Assembly: GCA_002295925.1 (NCBI GenBank)
Contig: DBGO01000010.1
Location: 62,001 to 126,000 of the forward strand
From: Flavobacteriales bacterium UBA852
GTDB taxonomy: Bacteria > Bacteroidota > Bacteroidia > Flavobacteriales_E > Vicingaceae
DNA length: 64,000 nucleotides
Direction: 5' to 3'
Below the pieces are notes generated by a model. The model was not told the DNA's origin. It worked only from the letters and a program-made list of their open reading frames with translations, and did no database searches. Below, piece by piece: positions 53,530 to 61,835 of this stretch (positions are counted from its first letter, which is position 1; every line of letters starts with the position of its first letter). Position numbers and translations under genes: made by a program.

Positions 53530-55049
53530 ATTACGATTCGATACATAGAGTTACGGGAGCCGACAAATTAAAACACCCTTTAGCCATAATCCTTATTTTG
53601 GGCATTGCGGTGCTTTGCGGATACGCTGCCGCAAAAGGCGGAATTGTTGTAGCAGGAATTATTGGTGCGTTACCCATTGGCATTTGGTTTATGAGCAAAA
53701 TCATTCAAAAGCCATTTATCGGTTTAATGCTCGCGTTGTATATGGGTTTTTTATTATCCGGATTTGCACGTTACATTCAAGGTATTCCTTTTGGATTATC
53801 GGTCGATTTTGGCTTGGCTTTGGCTTGGATAGGTATCTTATTTAAAGATTGGAAATACACCGATTTCACGCCTCTTAAAAACGATTTATCTACCATTATG
53901 TTATTGTGGTACGGTTATATTGTTTTTGAAATTGTAAACCCCGAAAGTTGTGGACCGGCAGCTTGGTTTTACGCTATGCGTGGCGACGGATTTTACTGGA
54001 TATTGTTTATCACGGCCATTTTTATGATTTGCCGCAATCCAAAATACGTTGATACGTTTGTCAATACCATTTTATTTTTCTCTGTGCTGGGAAGTCTATG
54101 GGGGTTACGTCAATTAATCTTTGGGGTGGACGATGCCGAGTGGCGTTGGCTGTATGTAGAAGGTCACGAAGACCAACACGTACTTTTTGGCAAGTTGCGT
54201 GTTTTCTCTTATTACAGTGATGCCGGACAATTTGGAGCTTCGCAAGCCCAAGTTGCCTCTATGTGCTTTATTATGGCTCTTGGTCCGTATTCACGAAAAC
54301 GAAAAATCATTTACCTGATTTGCGGCATTCTTACCTTTATAGGATTCGGTATTTCCGGAACGCGAGGAGCATTGGCAGTTCCGGCAGTTGCCGGTTTATT
54401 GTACTTATTTTTGAGCAAAAATTTTAAAATACTCATTATAGGACTGATAATGGGCGGAACAGCTTTTTACATCTTAAAATATACAAAAGCATTTCAAAGC
54501 ATTGAACAGGTAGCACGAATGCGAACCGGACTAAGCGGTGAAGATGCTTCATTTTTGGAAAGATTAAAAAATCAACGAACGTTTGGAAGACATTTGGCAA
54601 ACAAACCCATAGGCGGAGGAGTTGGTTCTGCCGGTTTTTGGGGCGAAAAATTTTGCCCGCACACATTAATGGGACACACGCCCACCGACAGTTGGTATGT
54701 GAAAATTTGGGCAGAAACCGGTATTGTAGGAATTTGTTTTCACTTGTTTTTTATTGGATATGTTATAGGAAAAGGCGGTTTAATTATATGGAATTTAAAA
54801 GATGGCAAACTGATGTATAAAATACTCGGATTATATGCCGGAACGGGAGGTATTTTCTTGGCAAGCTACGGAAATCAAGTGGTTGGACAACCGCCATCAA
54901 GTTTAATTATGCCTATTGCTTTGGCACTCACTTTTATGGCGCCAATGTACGATAAAATGATATTGCAAAAACAATTGAAAGAGAAAAAAGCAAAAGGCGA
55001 ACCATTGAGTCTGGAAGAAGAATATTTGTTGCAAGAACCCCTAAAATAA
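53526..55049 (+). CDS. Wzy-like polymerase / O-antigen ligase family protein
   Basis: Integral membrane protein of 507 aa with about 11-12 hydrophobic segments. The O-antigen ligase/polymerase core is marked by a large periplasmic loop (about residues 200-260, then 330-390) with FGISGTRGALAVPAVAGL (about 278-295) and GGGVGSAGFW, GHTPTDSWYVKIWAETGIVG (about 380-399), where the His and Arg residues typical of the Wzy_C domain lie. In a Wzx/Wzy locus it would polymerise repeat units at the periplasmic face. Overlaps the previous gene by 4 bp. Confidence 0.87.
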   Translation: MNYDSIHRVTGADKLKHPLAIILILGIAVLCGYAAAKGGIVVAGIIGALPIGIWFMSKIIQKPFIGLMLALYMGFLLSGFARYIQGIPFGLSVDFGLALAWIGILFKDWKYTDFTPLKNDLSTIMLLWYGYIVFEIVNPESCGPAAWFYAMRGDGFYWILFITAIFMICRNPKYVDTFVNTILFFSVLGSLWGLRQLIFGVDDAEWRWLYVEGHEDQHVLFGKLRVFSYYSDAGQFGASQAQVASMCFIMALGPYSRKRKIIYLICGILTFIGFGISGTRGALAVPAVAGLLYLFLSKNFKILIIGLIMGGTAFYILKYTKAFQSIEQVARMRTGLSGEDASFLERLKNQRTFGRHLANKPIGGGVGSAGFWGEKFCPHTLMGHTPTDSWYVKIWAETGIVGICFHLFFIGYVIGKGGLIIWNLKDGKLMYKILGLYAGTGGIFLASYGNQVVGQPPSSLIMPIALALTFMAPMYDKMILQKQLKEKKAKGEPLSLEEEYLLQEPLK

Positions 55050-55055
55050 ACCGTT

Positions 55056-55988
55056 ATGAACCACTATCCAAAAGTTTCAATCGTTAGCATTAACTACAAT
55101 CAACCGCAAGTAACAGCAGAAATGATTCGTTCATTGCAACAAATTACCTATCCCGATTTTGAAATAATCATTGTAGATAACGGCTCTCCACAACACACGT
55201 GTAAAGAAATTGAACACGAATTTAACAATGTAAATTTCATTTATTTAGATAAAAATTTAGGTTTTGCCGGAGGAAACAACGAAGGGTTTAAGCACGCAAC
55301 CGGTAAATACATTTTAATGCTAAATAACGATACAGAAGTAGATAAAGACTTTTTGCAACCGTTGGTTGAGCGAATGGAAAACAATCCCGAAATAGGCATT
55401 ATCAGTCCTAAAATATATTATTTTCATCATGAAAATTTAATTCAATATGCCGGTACTTCCAAAATCAATCACATAACATCTCGCGGCCGGCATTATGGCA
55501 ATAAAGAACAAGATAAAGGTCAATACAACCAAGCTGCCGAAACCTTTTACCCACACGGAGCCGCAATGCTGTTCAGAAAATCATTATTGAAAGAAGTCGG
55601 GCTAATGTATGACGGATATTTTTTGTATTACGAAGAATACGATTTTGCCGAAAGAGTAAAAAAGCAAGGTTACTCGATTTGGTTTGAACCAAAATCAAAA
55701 GTATTTCATAAAGAATCGGTTTCTACGGGAAAAAACAGTCCGCTTAAAACCTATTACATGACACGAAACCGCCTTTTGTTTTTGCGCCGTAATGTTTCGG
55801 GAATAACATTTTATTTGGCAGTACTTTATTTTTTTGTTTTGGCTTTTCCAAAAAACTTTATCAAACATCTGCTAAAAGGTGAATTTGAACATACCAAAGC
55901 TATGCTAAACGGTTTAACATGGCATTTTCAAAACAACAATTCGGTTATTCATCAAAATAAGCCGCTTTTATCCAAGCAAATGCAATAA
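55056..55988 (+). CDS. Family 2 glycosyltransferase (rhamnosyltransferase-like)
   Basis: GT-A fold enzyme of 310 aa. The N-terminus reads VSIVSINYNQPQVTAEMIRS (about residues 7-26), then IIIVDNGSPQ (about 38-47), NLGFAGGNNEGF, and the metal-binding LNNDTEVD (about 89-96). YYEEYDFAERVKKQGY (about 191-206) is the acceptor/base region. A hydrophobic segment (about 252-270) may attach it to the membrane. This pattern is common among enzymes that add rhamnose or related deoxysugars, but the sugar is not determined. It begins 6 bp after the polymerase gene. Confidence 0.87.
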   Translation: MNHYPKVSIVSINYNQPQVTAEMIRSLQQITYPDFEIIIVDNGSPQHTCKEIEHEFNNVNFIYLDKNLGFAGGNNEGFKHATGKYILMLNNDTEVDKDFLQPLVERMENNPEIGIISPKIYYFHHENLIQYAGTSKINHITSRGRHYGNKEQDKGQYNQAAETFYPHGAAMLFRKSLLKEVGLMYDGYFLYYEEYDFAERVKKQGYSIWFEPKSKVFHKESVSTGKNSPLKTYYMTRNRLLFLRRNVSGITFYLAVLYFFVLAFPKNFIKHLLKGEFEHTKAMLNGLTWHFQNNNSVIHQNKPLLSKQMQ

Positions 55989-56125
55989 CAAACTCTTCTT
56001 ATTGGCGCTTGAAACCTCTACGTGTTTTTGCTTAGCAATTAAAATCCAAAACCTGCATTATTACGGACAAAATTCTTTATTAAAGGTTTTAATTTCATCC
56101 TACAAAACTTTACAAACCAATAGCT

Positions 56126-57313
56126 ATGCAACTATTCAATATTATTCAATGGATTTTAATTATTTACTCAACTTCAGTTGTATTGTTTTTACTCGGCTAC
56201 GCCATTTTGGGCAAAATCCCTTATCATCCCAAACATTCAACAAAAAAGTATAAACATAAAATTGCGCTGTTTATTCCCGGATACAAAGAGGATGAAGTAA
56301 TTGTAAGTGTAGCACAAAAAGCGTTACAACTAGATTATCCCAAAGATAAATATGATGTAATTGTTATCGCCGATTCATTCAAACCCGACACCATTGCAGC
56401 ACTTAAATCATTGCCTATAAAAGTGATAGAAGTAAGTTTTGAAAAAAGCACCAAAGCCCGTGCTTTAAATAAAGCCATGAGTCAACTTTCGAGTGAGTAC
56501 GAAATTGCCTTAATATTGGATGCCGACAATGTGTTGAAAAAAGATTTTTTAAATAAAATAAACGATTCCTTTAATGCTGGTTATCAAGTAGTTCAAGGAC
56601 ACAGAACAGCAAAGAACCTCAACACGCCGGTTGCTGTGCTTGATGCTGCTAGCGAAGAAATCAACAACACCATTTACAGCTTGGGACATCGAGTAATTGG
56701 TTTATCTTCCCGGTTGGTAGGCTCGGGTATGGCTTTTAATTATCCATTATTTAAAAATACAATGGCAACTATTGATGCTATTGGCGGTTTTGACAAAGAA
56801 TTGGAACTGAAACTGTTGAAGAAAAAAATAAAAATCGAATACCGCCACGATGCCATTTGCTATGACGAAAAAGTGCATCAATCTGATTCTTTTGCCAAAC
56901 AACGTATGCGCTGGCTATCGGCTCAATATTATTATTTTAAACACTATTTTTTTGATGCGCTAAAAGATTTAGTTACTAAAGGAAATATCGATTATTTTGA
57001 TAAAGCATATCAAATGATGCTTCCGCCTAGATTGCTTTTCCCCGGGTTTTTATTCGTGCTTTTTGCCGTTAATTTACTCATTCAACCCGGTCACATCATA
57101 ACTTGGTTTTGGGTAAGTTTGTTTGCCGGAAACATTCTTTCATTCTTTGTTGCTATTCCCAGTTGGTTGTACAATAAGCAATTGTTGGAAGCTTTTATGA
57201 AAATACCTTCGGCATTCTTTAAAATTTTCATGGCTCTGTTCAAATTAAAAGATGCCAACAAAAGTTACATCCATACGCCACACACCAATTTCGAACCCGA
57301 AAATCATCTGTAA
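56126..57313 (+). CDS. Membrane-bound family 2 glycosyltransferase
   Basis: Processive-type GT2 of 395 aa with an N-terminal membrane helix (about residues 5-26), a catalytic GT-A domain and C-terminal membrane helices (about 300-325, 330-350). Motifs: FIPGYKEDEVIV (about 48-59), VIVIADSFKPD (about 85-95), LDADNVLK (about 133-140) and the QxxRW box as QRMRWL (about 254-259). Usually such enzymes build or extend polysaccharide on the cytoplasmic side. The 137 bp before it contain no gene that I can support. Confidence 0.87.
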   Translation: MQLFNIIQWILIIYSTSVVLFLLGYAILGKIPYHPKHSTKKYKHKIALFIPGYKEDEVIVSVAQKALQLDYPKDKYDVIVIADSFKPDTIAALKSLPIKVIEVSFEKSTKARALNKAMSQLSSEYEIALILDADNVLKKDFLNKINDSFNAGYQVVQGHRTAKNLNTPVAVLDAASEEINNTIYSLGHRVIGLSSRLVGSGMAFNYPLFKNTMATIDAIGGFDKELELKLLKKKIKIEYRHDAICYDEKVHQSDSFAKQRMRWLSAQYYYFKHYFFDALKDLVTKGNIDYFDKAYQMMLPPRLLFPGFLFVLFAVNLLIQPGHIITWFWVSLFAGNILSFFVAIPSWLYNKQLLEAFMKIPSAFFKIFMALFKLKDANKSYIHTPHTNFEPENHL

Positions 57314-57314
57314 A

Positions 57315-57935
57315 ATGATAGATAAGTTAAAAGCCGAATATCAAAAAATAAAAGAACAATATCCTAAGCGAAATGCTTTATGGCTGTTTGTAAAGCGCAT
57401 TTGGAGTGCCTTTTGGCGTGTTGTGGGTGGAAAATGGTTTTTACGAAAGTGCAAAACCGGCAAACTCTGTACTACTCGTGGCATTCCGCGAATTGATGCC
57501 AACGGAGAAATTATTTTGGGCAACCGGGTAAAAATTTGGTCGCATATTCATAAAACACAACTTTCGGCAGGCGGAAAAGGACAATTAATTATTGGCGACA
57601 ACACGTTTATAAACGTAGGCACAATCATATCGGCGCATCATTTGGTGAAAATCGGCAAAAACTGTCAAATTGCACCTGGAGTAGTTGTAATGGATAATGA
57701 TTTTCACGACACTTCCGACCACGATGCCGAAACTAAACCTACGCCTATTATTATAGGCGACAATGTATGGCTGGCAACACGTGCAATTATATTAAAGGGT
57801 GTTACCATTGGCGAAGGGGCTACCGTTGCCAGCGGAGCCGTAGTAACAAAAGATGTCCCACCTTATACGATTGTTGCCGGAGTGCCTGCAAAAGTTATTA
57901 AACACTTAAAACCGCAAGAAGCATGTTTGGAATAG
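57315..57935 (+). CDS. Hexapeptide-repeat O-acyltransferase
   Basis: Left-handed beta-helix acyltransferase, 206 aa, probably acetylating a sugar of the repeat unit. The N-terminal ~50 residues are basic and helical; hexapeptide turns run from IIGDNTFINVGTIISAHHLV (about residues 93-112) through IGKNCQIAPGVVVMDND and IIIGDNVWLATRAIILKGV to GATVASGAVVTKDVPPYTIV near the end. The catalytic His is probably in NDFHDTSDHDAE (about 129-140). ATG 57315 is preferred to an earlier start at 57252, which would overlap the GT2 gene by 62 bp. Its end overlaps the small membrane gene by 13 bp. Confidence 0.87.
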   Translation: MIDKLKAEYQKIKEQYPKRNALWLFVKRIWSAFWRVVGGKWFLRKCKTGKLCTTRGIPRIDANGEIILGNRVKIWSHIHKTQLSAGGKGQLIIGDNTFINVGTIISAHHLVKIGKNCQIAPGVVVMDNDFHDTSDHDAETKPTPIIIGDNVWLATRAIILKGVTIGEGATVASGAVVTKDVPPYTIVAGVPAKVIKHLKPQEACLE

Positions 57936-58099
57936 AAGGTATGCCGTGGTCTATCATATTGCCATTTTTTGTTTTTGGTATGCTCTTAGGTATAAACAAT
58001 TACAAAAAAGAACGTGCCAATGATGTATTAAAAATGAAAGAATGGATTATTCAAAAGAAAAAAGAATTGGAAAGAAAAAATGACACAAACGCCGCTTAA
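57923..58099 (+). CDS. Small single-pass membrane protein (58 aa) within the exopolysaccharide operon
   Basis: An intact ORF from ATG 57923 to TAA 58097-58099 that overlaps the acyltransferase end by 13 bp and the next glycosyltransferase start by 20 bp. It reads as an N-terminal hydrophobic segment (WSIILPFFVFGMLLGI, about residues 9-24) and a strongly basic, helical cytoplasmic tail (NNYKKERANDVLKMKEWIIQ, then KKKELERKN). Without it there would be a 144-bp hole in an otherwise closely packed operon. The overlaps suggest translational coupling. No family is recognised; a membrane tether for cytoplasmic enzymes is a guess from topology. Confidence 0.65.
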   Translation: MFGIEGMPWSIILPFFVFGMLLGINNYKKERANDVLKMKEWIIQKKKELERKNDTNAA

Positions 58100-59249
58100 C
58101 ATATTGATGATTTCAAAAACATTGCCGCACACATTCAAAGGCGGTATCCAAACTCATGTTTGGGAGCTGAGCAAATGGCTGATAAAATTAGGGCATAATG
58201 TATCCATTCTTACTTCCGGAAGTATGAAAAAAGGACTGTTTATGTGGGAAGCCGACAAACGAAAAATTATTGAATTGCCTTATTTGCCCGGCAGAAAAAT
58301 ACCCACCTTAGGTTTAGCATTGGAAGAATATTTTTTTAATCGTTCGGTAAAAAATTTTTTAAAAAAACATGCCCAAAAATATGACATTGTACATTTGCAA
58401 GGAAGAAGCGGTTATTTATTTCCCGAATACAATCACAAAAACAAACAAACAACTACAATCACCACCATTCATGGCATTGCCAAAGTAGAATCTAAAAATG
58501 CACTGAACAGTAATACGGAATTGCCCAGAAAAATTCATGCAAAATTTGCCGAACATTTTGAATACAAACAATTAAAATTCAGCAACGGTTTAATTGCAGT
58601 AAGCACAGAAACCAAGCAAATGCTTCGTCGTGAGTTTCCCGACATTCTAAAACCCGTAGAGATTATCAACAACGGTATTGACATCAATGATTTTAAACCT
58701 CGAAACGATATAAAAGAAAAAACAAATCAACTGTTGTTTGTTGGCCGGTTGGACGCCATAAAAGGCATCATACCATTAGTCAAAACCATGCAATTACTGC
58801 CGCAAGCACATTTAAAAGTTATTGGCGATGGCGAAGAAAAAGAAAACATTAAATCACTTATTCAAGAACTGCAATTGAAAAATGTAACATTATTGGGGGC
58901 ACAACCCATAGAAGAAGTGCGTAAACACATTTATGAAAGCTATGCTTTGGTATTGCCTTCTTTTTATGAAACCCAAGGCATTGTAAGTATGGAAGCAAAC
59001 GCTTGTATGAAACCTGTTGCGGCATCAAACATTAACGGCATAAAGGAAGTGGTAAAAGATGGCTATAACGGCATATTGTTCGAACCGGGAAACATAAACG
59101 ATATGGCCGAAAAAATATCTTTTTTGTTGAATAATAAGGAAGATGCTAAAAAAATGGGGAAAAACGGCAGAAAATTAATGGAAGAAAAATTTTCGTGGAA
59201 AAAAATTGCGATGCAAACCATAACATTTTATAACCGCAGATTAAATTAA
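58080..59249 (+). CDS. Family 4 glycosyltransferase
   Basis: GT-B enzyme of 389 aa. The acceptor-domain glycine motif is GGIQTHVWELSKWLIKLGH (about residues 20-38); the donor domain starts at QLLFVGRLDAIKGIIPLV (about 218-235) and the retaining-enzyme E-x7-E motif is ETQGIVSME (about 298-306), followed by GIKEVVKDGYNGILFEPG. The donor is a nucleotide sugar, not identified. It starts 20 bp within the small membrane-protein gene. Loss of a sugar-adding step would stop the repeat unit. Confidence 0.9.
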   Translation: MTQTPLNILMISKTLPHTFKGGIQTHVWELSKWLIKLGHNVSILTSGSMKKGLFMWEADKRKIIELPYLPGRKIPTLGLALEEYFFNRSVKNFLKKHAQKYDIVHLQGRSGYLFPEYNHKNKQTTTITTIHGIAKVESKNALNSNTELPRKIHAKFAEHFEYKQLKFSNGLIAVSTETKQMLRREFPDILKPVEIINNGIDINDFKPRNDIKEKTNQLLFVGRLDAIKGIIPLVKTMQLLPQAHLKVIGDGEEKENIKSLIQELQLKNVTLLGAQPIEEVRKHIYESYALVLPSFYETQGIVSMEANACMKPVAASNINGIKEVVKDGYNGILFEPGNINDMAEKISFLLNNKEDAKKMGKNGRKLMEEKFSWKKIAMQTITFYNRRLN

Positions 59250-59257
59250 ACAAAACT

Positions 59258-60643
59258 ATGAGCAAAACCAATTGGATAAAAAAAGGGTCGCATTCATTAC
59301 TGGCAAACATTGTCTTTATTGGTTTTGCCTTTCTTACCTTTATGCTTTTGGTCAGAATATATTCGCCAAAAGAATTTGGTATTTGGGTAATGTATCTAAC
59401 AGTTACTTCTTTTGCCGAAATGGGCAGAATCGGGATTGTACAAAACGGGTTAATTAAATTCATTACTTCATCAAAAAACGACAACGAAAAAGCACGTTAC
59501 ATCACTGCCGGACTCGTTCTAAACTTAATTTCGGCAATTGTATCTTCGTTGGTATTGGTTGCGCTGGCTTATTGGCTCGAAAACACTTTTGATGCACCAG
59601 GTTTGGCAAAACTGCTCTTTTTATACACTCTCTTTGCCTTGTTATTCGGTTTGGTAAAGTTTTTTGAGTTTTTGCAAATGGCTAATCACGATTTTAAAGG
59701 AATCCTGATTTCTAATTTCATCTTTGGTTTCACCCTCACTTCTGCCATTTTTACAATATGGATAGCCAACATAAACATATCCTTACAAGCTATAATATTG
59801 TTTCAATGTATTGCTGCATTATTTGCTTTGACTTTCAGCTTTTTTTATGCCAAAAAATATTTTTTACTTGGGAATTTTTCAAAAAAAACTTTGGCAGAAC
59901 TTTTTCATTTTGGTAAATATGTTTTTGGCACCAACTTCAGCAGTATGCTCTTTAACCGGATGGATACCTTAATGCTGGGAATTTTCACCTCACCGGTAAT
60001 TGTTGCCTTATACAATATTCCTACCCGAATAAACAATTATTTGGATGTTCCGCTCAACAGTGTTGCCCAAATCATTTACCCTAAAATTTCAGAAAAATTT
60101 GCCAAAGAAGGAATTTCTTCGGTGCGATATTTATACGAGCGCTCAGTGGGTTTATTATTAGCCATTTCCATCCCTTTAATCATTGGCACGCTAATATTTG
60201 CAAAATATATTGTCTGGATTCTTGCCGGTGAACAATATTTGGATGCAACGCCTTACGTAATGGCATTTGCAATTATGGGATTGATGAAGCCTTACGGCAG
60301 AATTATGGGACTTACGCTCGATGCTGTCGGTAAGCCAAAACTTAACTTCAACTTATTGCTATTCAGCTTAATTATCAATTTTACACTCAATTTATTATTT
60401 ATTCCTCCATTGGGAATTACCGGTGCGGTTATCGGCACTTTCTCGGCAGTTTGGATAACCATTATTATTGGTCAGTTTATTGTAAGAAGATACATATCTG
60501 TAAATTATTTTCACCCGTTTATTTATATGATGCGCTTTTACAAAGAAGGATGGAATAAAATCTCCATTTTCTTAAAACCAAAGAAAAGTTTAGCTACTCA
60601 AGAATTTTCTATAAAACAAAAACAACAACCCATAAAAAATTAA
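59258..60643 (+). CDS. Wzx-like polysaccharide flippase
   Basis: Multi-pass transporter of the MOP superfamily, 461 aa with about 12-14 hydrophobic segments. The N-terminal SLLANIVFIGFAFLTFMLLV followed by RIYSPKEFGIWVMYLTV (about residues 12-48) and the central FHFGKYVFGTNFSSMLFNRM (about 217-236) are typical of oligosaccharide flippases. It would turn the lipid-linked repeat unit to the periplasmic side for the Wzy-like protein at 53.5 kb. The C-terminus is a polar Lys/Gln tail. It begins 8 bp after the GT4 gene. Confidence 0.9.
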   Translation: MSKTNWIKKGSHSLLANIVFIGFAFLTFMLLVRIYSPKEFGIWVMYLTVTSFAEMGRIGIVQNGLIKFITSSKNDNEKARYITAGLVLNLISAIVSSLVLVALAYWLENTFDAPGLAKLLFLYTLFALLFGLVKFFEFLQMANHDFKGILISNFIFGFTLTSAIFTIWIANINISLQAIILFQCIAALFALTFSFFYAKKYFLLGNFSKKTLAELFHFGKYVFGTNFSSMLFNRMDTLMLGIFTSPVIVALYNIPTRINNYLDVPLNSVAQIIYPKISEKFAKEGISSVRYLYERSVGLLLAISIPLIIGTLIFAKYIVWILAGEQYLDATPYVMAFAIMGLMKPYGRIMGLTLDAVGKPKLNFNLLLFSLIINFTLNLLFIPPLGITGAVIGTFSAVWITIIIGQFIVRRYISVNYFHPFIYMMRFYKEGWNKISIFLKPKKSLATQEFSIKQKQQPIKN

Positions 60644-60647
60644 AATT

Positions 60648-61835
60648 ATGACGGCACTCGAAATACTGTTTTGGATACTCTTATTTATTGTTTTTTACAC
60701 CTATATTGGATACGGAATCCTTTTATTTATATTGGTAAAACTAAAGCGTTTGTTCTCCAAAAAACAAACTTTTCCAATACCCGATAACGATCAATTGCCG
60801 GAAGTTTCAGTGATTGTAGCGGCTTACAACGAAGAAGATTTTATTGATGATAAAATTAAAAACAGCTTGGCACTTGATTATCCTTCGGAAAAATTAAAAT
60901 TAATTTTTGTTACCGACGGCTCAACCGATAACACGCCCAATATTGTTAAAAACTACCCGCAAGTAAAACTTATGCACAAAGCCGAACGGGGTGGAAAAAT
61001 TGGTGCTATTAACCGGGCAATGGATGAAGTAACTTCTCCGGTAGTTATTTTTTCAGATGCCAATGCATTGCTCAATAAAATGGCTGTTAAAGAAATTGTA
61101 AAACATTACCAAAACCCCAAAGTGGGTTGTGTGAGCGGCGAAAAACGCGTTTTGACTGACTCTGCTCAAAATGCCGGTGCAAGTGAAGGTTTTTATTGGA
61201 AATATGAATCAAAACTAAAACAATGGGATTATGAACTGTATTCGGCTGTGGGTGCTGCCGGTGAATTGTTTTCTGTTCGGACAAATTTATATCGTCACGT
61301 AGAAAAAGACACCATTTTGGACGACTTTATTATATCCTTACGAATTGCACAAGAAGGATATATTATTGCCTACGAACCCAATGCTTATGCTCAAGAATCG
61401 GCATCGGAAAATATTGCGGAAGAAAAAAAGCGAAAAGTCCGTATCAGTGCGGGGGGCATTCAATCTGTTTTACGACTAAAACCATTGTTTAACCTGTTTA
61501 AATACGGGATATTGAGTTTTCAATTTATCTCGCATCGTGTATTACGATGGACTGTTACACCTTGGGCTATGCTATTGCTGTTTTTCATTAACATTCCGTT
61601 AATCAATATTCACCCTGTGTATAAATTTTTATTTGTGGGACAATTAATCTTTTACCTTTTTGCACTTGCCGGTTGGATGTTGGCAAACAAAAATATTAAG
61701 GTGAAAATATTGTACATTCCTTACTACTTTTTATTTATGAATTACTGTGTTATATTAGGACAAATCAGACACTTTAAAGGTCAACAGTCTGCTGTTTGGG
61801 AACGTGCCAAAAGAGCGCAACCCGTAAAAGTTTAA
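60648..61835 (+). CDS. Membrane-associated family 2 glycosyltransferase
   Basis: GT-A enzyme of 395 aa with an N-terminal membrane helix (about residues 7-27) and two or three C-terminal helices (about 300-375). Motifs: VSVIVAAYNEEDFIDDKI (about 48-65), LIFVTDGSTDNTPNI (about 82-96), IFSDANALL (about 128-136, metal site) and DDFIISLRIAQEGY (about 223-236). The RxxRW-type box is only partly present (KKRKVRISAGG). It is the last gene of the locus. Its TAA shares the bases TTAA with the stop of the convergent recJ, leaving no room for a terminator between them. Confidence 0.87.
   Translation: MTALEILFWILLFIVFYTYIGYGILLFILVKLKRLFSKKQTFPIPDNDQLPEVSVIVAAYNEEDFIDDKIKNSLALDYPSEKLKLIFVTDGSTDNTPNIVKNYPQVKLMHKAERGGKIGAINRAMDEVTSPVVIFSDANALLNKMAVKEIVKHYQNPKVGCVSGEKRVLTDSAQNAGASEGFYWKYESKLKQWDYELYSAVGAAGELFSVRTNLYRHVEKDTILDDFIISLRIAQEGYIIAYEPNAYAQESASENIAEEKKRKVRISAGGIQSVLRLKPLFNLFKYGILSFQFISHRVLRWTVTPWAMLLLFFINIPLINIHPVYKFLFVGQLIFYLFALAGWMLANKNIKVKILYIPYYFLFMNYCVILGQIRHFKGQQSAVWERAKRAQPVKV

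Noticed and set aside
56002..56253. 83-codon ORF between two glycosyltransferase genes
   Set aside because: It overlaps the GT2 gene by more than half in another frame and has no coherent protein features.
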